A DNA stretch of 64,000 nucleotides, from positions 4,341,745 through 4,405,744 of the forward strand of contig NC_066531.1 of assembly GCF_024679095.1 (NCBI RefSeq). Direction: 5' to 3'. The position numbers were made by a program, and so were the translations under genes. This document shows, in pieces, positions 54,910-64,000 of the stretch (positions are counted from its first letter, which is position 1; every line of letters starts with the position of its first letter). The stretch is from Eriocheir sinensis (taxonomy: Eukaryota; Arthropoda; Malacostraca; Decapoda; Varunidae). Under the pieces are notes generated by a model. It did not search any database. It saw only the letters and a list, made by a program, of their open reading frames with translations, and had not been told where the DNA came from.

Positions 54910-55030
54910 CCTCAAATGTACGAACATATGGTTTGTGTGGCTTTGAAGTAGAAGACTTGAAACATTTCCTGCTGCACTGCAAACAATACTCGGAAGTTAG
55001 AAAGGTACACACACATTTGTACAACAGCCA
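54910..55030 (+). pseudogene. LINE ORF2 terminal zinc motif fragment
   Basis: The frame reads YGLCGFEVEDLKHFLLHCKQ YSEVRK. CxxE.EDLxHFLLxC is the C-terminal zinc-type motif of many LINE ORF2 proteins. Nothing else of that LINE is readable. Confidence 0.5.
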
Positions 55031-55619
55031 TACAAAGACGACGTAGACGAACACCCAGCTGACATATTATTACTGAAAAATAGCAATAAAGGAAGTGAGA
55101 AAATAGAAGAAAGGAAAAATTACTTAAAAAATCTCTGGAAAGAAAGACAAAGAATTCAGAAGGCTAAAACACAAGTGCAAAACCAGTGAAAAAAAAAATA
55201 GATGTCAAGTGAATATTGAAAAAGAAAATAAGAGTGAAAGCACGAGAACATTGACATTAAGTGAAAAAAAAATCCGGGAGCCGTTGCAAAGGCAGATCCC
55301 GGGACAACATCTGTGTGTGACGCGTGTCAGGTTAGAACACGGAGAGAGTGGAAGGAGACTGATTAGATTATTACATGAGGTAACACTCATTTAGGTATTG
55401 CCCCGGGTCCCCTAGCTTATTGTGTGGCGGGGGATTACCCTGGAACGGGATTTACATGAGCTGGCGGAGGTAAACACGCATGGCGGCGCTCAAGCAGGGG
55501 AAGAAAATAGGAAAGGAAATTCAGTGGAGGCAAAGTGCACAGAGGGACAGAGCTCAGTGCTGGGTGGAGTATATAAGTGTACGCAAGGAAGTGACCCTCA
55601 AAGAGTGCGTAGTGTAAGG
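55031..55619. other. no gene recognised
   Basis: A-rich to about 55270, then mixed. It may be the 3' part of the LINE fragment before it. No identifiable structure. Confidence 0.35.
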
Positions 55620-55719
55620 TGACTTGCCGTCACCTGCCCTCACCTGTCGTCACTTGCCCTCACCTTTTTGCCTGCCTGTGCTGCCTGCCTGGGCATCACT
55701 GGTCAGCAACAGGAGATCG

Positions 55720-55955
55720 GCCAGGCAGAGGGACAGCCAGTCAACCGGCCAGCCAGACAGTCAGCCAACCAACCAATCAGCCAGCCAGCCAACCAATCAG
55801 CCAGTCATTCAACCACCCAGTCAGTCATCCAGTCAACCAGTCAGCCATCCAGTCGGTCAGTTAGACAGACAGTCAGTTTACCAATCAGCCAGCCAATCAA
55901 CCCACCAGGCAACCAGTCAACCCACCAGTCAACCAGACAGCCAGTCTACTAGTCT
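55720..55955 (+). repeat. tetranucleotide-like CAGT/CAAC/CAGC array
   Basis: Four-base periodicity (CAGC-CAAC-CAAT-CAGT variants) over about 235 bp. All three plus-strand frames stay open and give Ser/Gln/Pro/Asn-rich low-complexity peptide. This follows from composition and is not evidence of a gene. Confidence 0.85.
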
Positions 55956-56204
55956 CCTCCTTCAAAAGCACTGAGTTTTTCGATGTATCCTAGCCTCGCA
56001 GCATCCTCAAGCGATCTCGCGTAATCACTAAACACAAATGATGCTGAAGATCCTGCCATTTGCCCGCGGGTAGTGACTTGGGGATGGGGCACACGTGGTC
56101 CGTCTGCTCACTCTGCTGGGGAGGTGACCACCAGCGGGTTTGCAGACGACGCACAGGGTACAGACGACGCTATTTCGTGACGTCACTGCAAAACCTCTAT
56201 AAAG

Positions 56205-56752
56205 TATCCCAGTCTATGCTCCTATAATTAAAATCCCCAATTCCACACACACTCCTATATCTTGACGCCCTACTAATTTCCTGTAAAAAGAGGTTGGTTA
56301 CTATCCCTGTTAAGATTGGGTGGTCTGTGAAGTACTCCTATTACAAGCTTCTCCTTCCTATACCTATTGTTTCTACCCAGAGGGATTCTGTATTGCTATA
56401 TATTTTGACTGAGTTGTTAATGACACACTTTAAGATTGTCCCTGACGAAGAGTGCGACCCCACCCCCCTTCCTGCGTATTCGATATTGGTGGAATAACCT
56501 ATACCCTTCAATCTCTAATTCAGGGAGAAAGTGTCTGTCTGCAGTATTTATCCATGACTCTGGGATCGCTATCATATCAAATTTCTCTACGCACGCCTTT
56601 CCCCGCAATAAATCTATCTTATTCCTAATACTTCTACCGTTTGTATTGTACACATATAGACCTAACCCTTGCTTTGCCCTGCAGCTGCTATTATTATTAC
56701 TACAGTTAATGCTCCCACTAGGTATTGCCATCTTAGGCCCCTTCTTACTCAC
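56205..56752 (-). pseudogene. CR1-like LINE endonuclease
   Basis: The minus strand reads LGLYVYNTNGRSIRNKIDLL, RGKACVEKFDMIAIPESWIN and RRKGGGVALFVRDNLKV, then in other frames LHRPPNLNRD and GDFNYRSIDWDTL. It is the same family as the plus-strand fragment at 63205 and close to that at 11731-14330. IPESW replaces the usual ETW but keeps the catalytic Glu. RT is not present. Confidence 0.8.
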
Positions 56753-56796
56753 CCTAAAAAACCCTGCAGCGCCCCCAGTCCATGGTCAAGGGCATC

Positions 56797-57215
56797 ATAC
56801 AACCATGTTGTATCGCTTCCGGGATCCCGAACCCAGGATAAAACTGCATCTCGTCAAGGCCATGGTGATCCCTGTTCTCACTTATCCGCCCATTCCCATA
56901 CATGGGCTAAGTGCGACGGCCCTCGGTCGGCTCCAGAAGGTGCAAAACGCGGCGTTACGATTTGCCCTTAGCGTAAGGTGGGATGATTTCAGGATCACGC
57001 GTTCCCTCCACGAGGAGGCTGGCATTCCTCCACTAAACATTCTTCTCCATCAGATGGCCGTAGCTATATGGACCCGGATAGAGGCCGGAAGCTGGGAACA
57101 GTTCCAGGTCCTCCGAGACCTCCACCGAGAAGCCCCGGGCAGGAGCCATTCGTGGTTCCCACGGAGTCTCCTCGCCCTGGAGGCAAACCCTGATCCTGCC
57201 CCTAGATTCAGCTAG
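56797..57215 (+). pseudogene. LINE RT C-terminal region, different family
   Basis: The frame reads LYRFRDPEPRIKLHLVKAMV, LTYPPIPIHGLSATALGRLQ and KVQNAALRFALSVRWDD, ending ALEANPDPAPRFS. The KVQNAALRxxL block is typical of Jockey/R1-type RT C-termini. It is 5'-truncated. Confidence 0.75.
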
Positions 57216-57721
57216 GACTTGCTCTCACACTCCCTCTCTCCCATGCACATTCTAACCACCCGCGCTCACGTACTCACGCTACCATACGTTCGCACGCCCC
57301 CGACCCTTTGCCAGTATATAATGTTTCAATCATTTACTCCATTCTCATCGTTCTTCAGTGTATTTCCTTTTGTGACCTTACTTTTATCATCACTCCCCTA
57401 CATGTCCCCTGTAACCCTCTTATGTAATCGTATTCTATCACATGATTTTCTCCTGCTAAGTTAAGTTTACCCACTGTATGTATACCTTTTTATGTAAATA
57501 AATGTACCTGTCTGTAAACTAAGTATCCATTTATAACCTTATGTAAGGCTGGTAAGCCGTTGTATTCGCATCTGACCAATTATTTTGCTATATGTTCCCT
57601 AATATCCTCTACTTTCAAAACTATAAAACGAAAATAGCTGTGCCGATTCCGCCCGGCTGCCTTCTACCTCCTCCTTTATCTCTGTTTTTCCCTCGCTTTC
57701 CCTCTTTTGTATATACATGGA

Positions 57722-57820
<99 letters not shown>

Positions 57821-57897
57821 TTACTTTGTATGTACATACCCCCTCTCTGTACCTTCCCCAAAACTGTTCTAATAAATATGTGAATTTGAATTTGAAT
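57216..57897 (+). repeat. LINE 3'UTR with AATAAA and (TTTGAA)n tail; (TA)n inside
   Basis: Non-coding. It has a (TA)n run at about 57730-57815 and ends AATAAATATGTGAATTTGAA TTTGAAT. A TTTGAA tail marks the 3' end of the LINE fragment before it. CR1-like sequence begins at once after it, so this LINE may have inserted into that CR1. Confidence 0.7.
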
Positions 57898-58618
57898 GGT
57901 CAGAAAAATGGCAAATGTCGTTCAATGTTGATAAATGCAAAGTCATGCAGATTGGGCCACGAAATAGTAACCACACATACATCATGAATGGGAAACCTCT
58001 GCAGGCGATCCAAGAGAAAAAGGATCTTGGGGTCACTATCAGCAGTGACCTGAAACACGCAAATCACTAAAAAAGCATATACCAATGCCAACAGTATGCT
58101 CGGGTTCATAACGAGGAACTTCGAGTGTAAAACGCCAGGCGTGATGCTCTCCTCTTATAATTCCATGGTAAGACCACACCTTGAGTATGCAGTACAGTTC
58201 TGGTCTCCTACTTACATAAAGGACATCGGTTTACTGGTAAGGATTCAAGAACGCGCCACGAAGATGATTCCAACCTTAAGGGCTCAACTGTACGAGGTAC
58301 GACTCAAGCGACTCAATCTCTGTACTTTGGAGAAAAGACGCCTACGAGGGGATATGATTCAAGTCTTTAAGTACCTGAAAAAGTTCAGGAACGTCGATTA
58401 CTCCAAATTCTTTGAACTGCAACCCAACTCAAGAACTAGAAATAACGGCTTACCCATTCAGTCGAGTCAATATAACACAGACATCGGAAAGAGTTTCTTT
58501 TGAAACCGAGTCATCCGCCACTGGAACAATCTTCCTTCAGAAGTGGTGAATGCGAATACCATCAACTCCTTCAAATATCGAATCGACCATCATTGTGTTG
58601 CGTCAGGAGTAAGCTGAA
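57898..58618 (+). pseudogene. CR1-like LINE RT C-terminal region
   Basis: It reads [34 protein letters not shown], and from 58096 MLGFITRNFECKTPGVMLSS, VRPHLEYAVQFWSPTYIKD and LRGDMIQVFKYLKKF, then a stop at 58501 and NRVIRHWNNLPSEVVNANTI. The 3' end near 58745 has repeated TTTCCATG, a CR1-type tail. Confidence 0.85.
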
Positions 58619-58739
58619 TATCGAGGTCCTTCCATCTGCTCCTCAAGCCCCAAGTGGCTGTCGAGCAGATTAAATCACCAAAGCGGGCAACCTCGTAATG
58701 GGCCAATAAGCTTTATATTGCCTGCATTTCCGTGTTTCC

Positions 58740-58910
58740 ATGTTTCCTCCTCCTCTCCCCCTTCCCCTTCGACGTCATCCCCCCTCCCCTCTCTCCTTCT
58801 TCCACTCATCGTCATCCTCCTCCTCCTCTTCCTCCTCTTCCGCCTCCACTCGGCGAATAAATCAAACATCTATGTAAATGTGAGTAGCATTATTTAAAAT
58901 CGTAGCCATT
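58740..58910. repeat. TCC-rich tract
   Basis: TCC/CTC-rich sequence follows the CR1 tail and separates it from the next CR1-like element. Confidence 0.7.
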
Positions 58911-59530
58911 TGATAATACATGCAATTTCTGAAAAACCCGACTTCATTTTGATCACGGAAACATGGCTGAATATGCGCGACAAGCATCAGTTAAGTGAAG
59001 TGGCTATTAATGATTACAATGCGTTTGCTAAGTGTCGTCTACACAGAAAAAGGGTGGAGGTGTAATAATATATGCGAGAAGTAATTTAGAAGTCATTCAG
59101 CTTAACGCAACCGAGACAGAGGCTTATGATTCATTGTATGTACAAGCGACGATCAATAATGAAAAGTATGTGCTTGGCGTAATCTACCGACCTCCAAAAT
59201 CAAATAAAGACATTGATGGAAATCTCAACGCAGAGATAAATAAAATTATCAGAGATAGAAATGCAATAATATTCGGTGACTTCAAAAACCCCTCCGTTAA
59301 CTGGTCTGCCCTCTCTGGCGACAGAGTAGGATCTAGATTTATAAACTTTGCGCAAGACACATTTCTTTATCAAACAGTTACCACGCCGACACGCGGAAAC
59401 AACATTCTTGAATTAGTCTTCACGACCGAAAGCCACCTCATAACTGCCTGTGAGGTCGGCGATACATTTGCAAGCAGCGACCACAACATAATCAGATGTG
59501 TTTTAAATATTGAAACAAAAGCACGATAAA
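58911..59530 (+). pseudogene. CR1-like LINE AP endonuclease
   Basis: It reads KPDFILITETWLNMRDKHQL, then after a frame shift near 59030 KGGGVIIYARSNLEVIQLNA, KYVLGVIYRPPKSNKDIDG, NAIIFGDFKNPSVNWSAL (the GDFN Asn is Lys here), TRGNNILELVFTTE and ASSDHNIIRCVLNI. Loss of the GDFN Asn would damage the active site. AT-rich relative to the RNase H LINEs. Confidence 0.85.
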
Positions 59531-60164
59531 ACTCATTCTTGATACTTAACTATAGTAAAGCGAATTTTACGGACCTAAGAAGAGAATTGGGATCAGTAAA
59601 TTGGAATCATTTGCTCAACACCGTCAGCTTTCAAGAAATGTATAACCGTTTTACTGCACAAATCTCAGCGAGCGTAAATAAATTCATCCCACTTCAGCTA
59701 CGAAGGTCAGAGAACCACAAGTCGTCGTGGATGACTAATATCCTACAGAAAATCATCGTCGAGAAAAGAAAACTGTATAAGAAATATAAACTGTCACACA
59801 ATTCATAGGATCATACAAATTATATCTATATCAAGAGAGAGTGCGAAAGGAAAATCAGAAAACAGAAACGTGAGTATGGGGTGAAAATATCACTTGAGGC
59901 CAAGAAAAATCCCAGGTTATTTTTCAGTTACATAAGAAAAAAAAAATGTTAAAAATAATATCGGCCCACTACTGAAAAAAATGGCGACACGATTCGGTCC
60001 TAAATTCAACCTTTAGTAGCTTATTCACAAAAGAGAACATGACATCGATCCCCGCCCCGAGAAATATTTTTTAAGGCCCTGAAGGACATAAGCTTGCGTT
60101 GACCGAAATTTATATCTGTGAAGTGCGTGCGTACCTGCAAAAAAAAAAAAAAAAAAAAAAAAAG
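59531..60164 (+). pseudogene. CR1-like LINE linker with poly(A) expansion
   Basis: It reads YSKANFTDLRRELGSVNWNH, SWMTNILQKIIVEKRKLYKK, ECERKIRKQKREYGVKISLE and LNSTFSSLFTKENMTSIPAP. A run of 23 A at 60140-60162 falls inside the coding linker just before DPNKSPGPD, giving a poly-Lys stretch. Stops are present. Confidence 0.75.
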
Positions 60165-61624
60165 ATCCAAATAAATCTCCGGGCCCCGACAATTTATCTC
60201 CTCGCGTGTTAAGAGAATGTAGTCAACAGCTAGAATTACCCATAACGTTAATGTTCGACAAGTCATTACTACAGGGAAGCGTGCCTCTTGCGTGGAAAAG
60301 AGCCAATGTTACCCCGATCTTTAAAAGAGGAGATTAAAAAACAAGCCAGTAATTATCGTTCTATCAGCCTTACGTCTATCCTAATTAAACTATTCGATAA
60401 AATAATCAAGGATAAAGTGATCACTTTCCTCGAAACAAATGATTTGATAACTGGTAATCAGCACGGATTTCGTAGTAATCGATCTTGCCTAACCAACTTA
60501 TTAACTTTGTTCAACGACGTTTATTCAAGTTGGGACGCCCGAGCCCAATATGACATAATTTACCTAGGCTTTCAGAAAGCATTTGATAAAGTTCCCCACG
60601 TTAGGCTTATTTCAAAACTGTATTTCCACGGTATTAGTGACCATCTGTGAGCGTGGATTCATAACTGGCTCACAAACAGAAAACAGCGTGTAGTTCTTGA
60701 TGGTGAAACATCCGATTGGCAACCCGTAACCAGTGGCGTGCCGTTCGGTCCTGGGGCCAACACTATTCATAATATACGTGAACGATCTAGAGACTGATAT
60801 CCTATCAAAAGTAGCCAAATTCACCGACGACACCAAATTAGGAGGTACGGTAACGAACAGTAAAAATTGCGAGAATATTCAATCAGACTTAATAAGATTT
60901 GTCGACTGGAGGAAAAATGGCAAATGTGTTTCAACGTCTATAAATATAAGTAATGCATATCGGTGAAAAAAATCCTAACTATAAATATCAGATTCAAGAA
61001 CATGAGCTCAGCGAAGTAAAACAAGAACAAGATATTGGTGTCATTATCAGTAACACTTAAAATGAGTGATCAATGTTCTGCAGCGAGTAAAAAAGCTAAT
61101 ATGATGTTGGGATTAATCTCAAGAAACTTTGATAATAAATCACCTGAACTTATGAAGGGATTATATTCAGCATTTGTAAGACCACACCTAGAATACGCCG
61201 TTCAGTTCTGGTCACCGAATTATATCAAAGATCAAGTTTTGCTAGAAAAGATACAGCGACGAGCAACCAAACAAATTCCAGCGCTCCGTAACTTGCCATA
61301 TGACAAGCGTTTAAAGCTTTTAGATATGTTTTCCTTAAAAAAGCGAAGGGTAAGATGGGACTTAATTGAAATGTTCAAAATCCTTAATAGATTCGAAAAC
61401 ATTAACCCAGATAGTCTATTTCAGAGAGACGCCAACTCAATAACACGTAATAACGGTATGAAGTTAAAGGGAAACATATGTAACACATTGGCGCGCAGAA
61501 GTTGTTTCAGTAATAGAGTTGTCGATCACTGGAATAGACTCCCACCGTCAGTACTTAGCGCACAAAGTATTAATAGCTTCAAGTCGTCATTGGATAAGTA
61601 CCTCAGGGATATAAGATTTTACTG
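60165..61624 (+). pseudogene. CR1-like LINE reverse transcriptase
   Basis: It reads DPNKSPGPDNLSPRVLRECS, VPLAWKRANVTPIFKRG, NYRSISLTSILIKLFDKIIK, NQHGFRSNRSCLTNLLTLFN and FQKAFDKVPHVRLISKLYFH. The catalytic block is degraded to FTDDTKLGG. The C-terminus (61035-61624) reads MLGLISRNFDNKSPELMKGL, VRPHLEYAVQFWSPNYIKDQ and FSNRVVDHWNRLPPSVLSAQ, ending LRDIRFY and a stop. Several frameshifts. Confidence 0.85.
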
Positions 61625-62175
61625 ACCCTTTTTCGTATGTTTCAGGCAGACGACAGCACGACTACAACCTGAAGACATAATCTAAGCTATGGGAGAAAAT
61701 AATATAAGTAGCGTAAATTAACAACAGAGTAAAGAAAAAAAAATAATGTACGCAGCATTCATTTCAACAACCTGCAATTTGTAGAAGAACTAGCTGGTGA
61801 CGGAGTACATTGGAGTGAAGTGGTCGAATGAGAGTCGAAGCAAAATTGAAAAAAGCTATCAAAGGATTCATTTGAGAAGATGACTCTGATGAGTGAGGTG
61901 TGGGAACAGTAAGGTTAACAGGGTACTGTCCCACAGTAAGGTTAACAGGGTACTGGAGTGTACGCCCGTACCGAAGGTAAACGAGGATCAAGCCTCTACC
62001 TGTAACCCCTGAAACTACATATCACCCCATCGTGAGGAGTCCAATTAAAAGGATTTTTACCCGTTTAGAATATAGTAACTAGTCTTACGAAGCCGATGTA
62101 AAGAAACTACCTTTTAGAATACTAGCTTTATAATGTTTTTTTTATGAATCAACTACATGCACTGTTTATTTTCAA
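61625..62175. other. LINE 3' flank, no gene
   Basis: AT-rich 3'UTR-like sequence. GTAAGGTTAACAGGGTACTG is directly repeated at 61910 and 61937. Confidence 0.5.
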
Positions 62176-62376
62176 TCTAACTCTACTTCACGAATGTAGT
62201 GTATTCCTACTCTAATTCTACTTCACGACTGTAGTGTATTTCTACTCTAACTCTACTTCACGACTGTAGTGTATTCCTACTCTAACTCTACTTCACGACT
62301 GTAGTGTATTCCTACTCTAATTCTACTTCACGACTGTAGTGTATTCCTACTCTAATTCTACTTCACGACTGTAGTG
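62176..62376 (+). repeat. 35-bp tandem repeat, ~5.7 copies
   Basis: The unit TCTAACTCTACTTCACGACT GTAGTGTATTCCTAC repeats head to tail with few mismatches and no spacers. CACGACTGTAGTG gives a weak internal dyad. Confidence 0.9.
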
Positions 62377-62669
62377 TTAAGGGTAGTAATTTCCTCTTAT
62401 TTTCCTCTTTACTGTAACATTTCCATGTCGCTTTCTTCCTTAAAGGCACATGGTGTTCTCTTCTACCTATTTCCTGCCGGCACGTTGCCGGAGGGAGAGG
62501 TGGGTGGGGAGGAGCCTTCAACTATTATGTCCTGTCCTACCACACGTAGACCGCCATAGACCGCCAGGTCTTCTGGTGTCTGTTCTTCCTATGTATTCCT
62601 CCCCCTCCTCCTCCTCCTCCCTTGTCGCCGCCCCTTCTTTTCCTCCTGTAGCGGCTTCCCTTCCGTCTA

Positions 62670-63118
62670 CTGGCGCCGTTTTTAAGAGGAAAATCCTTGT
62701 GGTGGGGGACAGTCATGTCAGGCTCATTGACAGGTACTTTTGTTCAAGGGATAAGGATAATAGGCTTAGAGTGTGACAGGATGGAGGAAATTTTTGCGGT
62801 GGAGGGGACACAGCCTATCGTCTTCTGCATTTTCGGTGGTAATGACATCGGTAGAGTGGGAAGCGAAGGAATATTTAGGCGCTTTAGGGGAGGAGAGGGG
62901 TAGGTGAAGGATGTCTTTCTAGGAACCTAGCAGTGAAGAGTAGGCTGGCGGCTCACTGTCAGCGTAACGATTGGCTTTTCATAGATAACTGGAACCTCTT
63001 CTACGATAAGGGCACCTTGTATGTCAACGATGGAGAACACCTGTCACTCAAGGGGGTTGAGGTTCTCGCAGACTCCCTTGAGCGATCACTTAGCACTCTA
63101 CATGATTTTTTAGGATAG
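62670..63118 (+). pseudogene. CR1-type ORF1 with SGNH-esterase motifs, frameshifted
   Basis: KRKILVVGDSHVRLIDRYFC (GDS block, nucleophile Ser), then in another frame IVFCIFGGNDIGRV (GGND block), then LAVKSRLAAHCQRNDWLFID and YVNDGEHLSLKGVEVLADSL (DxxH block). These are the conserved blocks of the SGNH/GDSL hydrolase that some CR1/L2 elements carry as ORF1. Two frame breaks separate the blocks. The matching endonuclease starts about 90 bp downstream. Confidence 0.75.
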
Positions 63119-63204
63119 GCGAGGGGGGAGGGCCCATCGCCCGTGGATGTGCATCGCAGACGGTGACTAGGAAGCTTAGGATAAATAAAAAAAACAGCAA
63201 CAAA

Positions 63205-63570
63205 GGATGATCTAAAGGCTCATTATACCAACAGTTGGAGTCTCACGAACAAGATAGATCTACTGAAGGGGAAAGCATGTGTCGGGAAATTCGACATCAT
63301 AGCAATCATGGAAACATGGTTGGATATTGCAAACAGAAACTTCATATCGGAATTGGAAATAGATGGTTATCAGATGTTTCACAAGGACAGAAAGGGAAGA
63401 AGGGGAAGGGGGGGTGGCTCTCTATGTTAGAGACACTTAAATGTACTGCTAACAATTCTGTTCAGACAAACGGCGACTTTGAGTCAGTTTGGGTGGACGT
63501 CCACAGAGGGAAAGACAAACTAACTCTCGAGGTTCTATACAGGCCACCCAACCTAGGCAGACAGGAGTAG
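63205..63570 (+). pseudogene. CR1-like LINE endonuclease N-terminal half
   Basis: In mixed frames: LTNKIDLLKGKACVGKFDII, AIMETWLDIANRNFISELEI, RGGVALYVRDTLKCTANNSV and DKLTLEVLYRPPNLGRQE. ETW holds the catalytic Glu. The element is cut at 63570 by a GC-rich minisatellite. ORF1 with esterase motifs precedes it in the same orientation. Confidence 0.8.
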
Positions 63571-64000
63571 TTATAATATTGCCATACTGGCTTGTTTTTC
63601 CGGGGCAATGGCGCGTGGGGCGGGGCGGAAAAAACAGCCGTAGTGGCGGCTGTCATAGCGGCTTGTTTTGGCGGGGCACGGGCGCGGGCGGGGCGGAAAA
63701 CACGTGGGGCGGAGGGCGGAAGGACATCCGTAGTATCCTGCGCCATACCGGCTTGTTTTGGCGGGGCAAGGAGCGTGGGGCGGGGCGGAAAACACGTGGG
63801 GTGGGGGGCGGAAGGACATCCAGTATCCTGCGCCATAGCGGCTTGTTTTGGCGGGGCAATGGGGCGGGCGGGCGGAAAAACAGCCGTAGTGGCGGCTGTC
63901 ATACCGGCTTGTTTGGCGGGGCAAGGGAGCGTGGGGCGGAGGCGGAAAGACTTCCGTAGTATCCTATGTCATAGCGGCTTGTTTTGGCGGGGCAAGGGAG
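63571..64000. repeat. GC-rich minisatellite running off the window
   Basis: CGGCTTGTTTTGGCGGGGCA recurs at about 63588 (variant), 63660, 63749, 63838, 63903 and 63971, with GCGGAAAACACGTGGGGCGG or GCGGAAAAACAGCCGTAGTG between. Period is 65-90 bp, in two alternating subtypes. Open frames on both strands are compositional. Confidence 0.85.

Noticed and set aside
55620..55980. Ser/Gln/Pro-rich frames open in all three phases
   Set aside because: Four-base periodic DNA without stops gives such frames by composition.
62176..62376. Regular 35-bp repeats suggesting a CRISPR array
   Set aside because: Units are head to tail without spacers, no cas genes are near, and the context is eukaryotic.
63460..63960. 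Pro/Lys-rich frames on both strands at the right edge
   Set aside because: Produced by the GC-rich minisatellite.

Overview
This is a eukaryotic window with no intact, convincing host gene. Almost every readable protein belongs to a mobile element. The mixture suggests an arthropod, most likely a decapod crustacean: several CR1-like and RNase H-bearing LINE families, tRNA-derived SINEs, Tigger, pogo, Tc1, hAT, Academ, Chapaev-like and Harbinger DNA transposons, and many (GA)n, (CA)n and (TA)n microsatellites. That placement is an inference from repeat content; nothing here proves the species. The closest things to host coding sequence are a MADF-domain exon near 47.5 kb, an immunoglobulin-like fragment near 48.2 kb, and an unidentified GC-rich coding remnant near 52.6 kb that sits inside a transposon.

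Layout. 0.3-2.3 kb is a dispersed repeat that recurs inverted at 37.0-38.3 kb; the first copy holds a 976-bp foldback element that the second lacks. 2.3-4.3 kb is a ~120-bp tandem array cut by an internally deleted Tigger. 4.7-7.2 kb is a non-autonomous hAT with an 8-bp target duplication; a second partial copy lies at 16.9-17.7 kb. A broken pogo-type transposase (7.8-9.0 kb) and a Tc1 transposase (9.8-11.2 kb) follow. The Tc1 is split by a SINE and its end lies beyond a 2.6-kb CR1-like LINE (11.7-14.3 kb).

17.7-26.0 kb is a LINE whose ORF1 is interrupted by a 5.9-kb DNA transposon with ~205-bp terminal inverted repeats (18301-24193). Its gene encodes a Cys-rich protein, a large central region and an XPG-like nuclease plus CXC domain. 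The architecture matches what I recall of the Academ superfamily. The gene has an intron whose splicing keeps frame, and is itself hit by a 307-bp TTAA element. 26.0-31.7 kb is a nearly complete RNase H LINE. 32.8-36.5 kb is a third LINE whose RT motif is split by a Chapaev-like element (34166-35703).

39.0-46.8 kb is a second RNase H LINE with a ~75-bp tandem repeat upstream of ORF1 and an antisense LINE nested inside ORF2. 49.6-54.4 kb is an antisense CR1-like LINE hit by a SINE and by a 2.0-kb element with a 9-bp target duplication. 56.2-63.6 kb is a run of CR1-like and other LINE fragments, including one with a readable SGNH-esterase-type ORF1, ending in a GC-rich minisatellite that runs off the window.

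The genes do not form a pathway. The biology is a stratigraphy of insertions: in several places removing one insertion restores the reading frame of the older element beneath it, which allows the events to be ordered.
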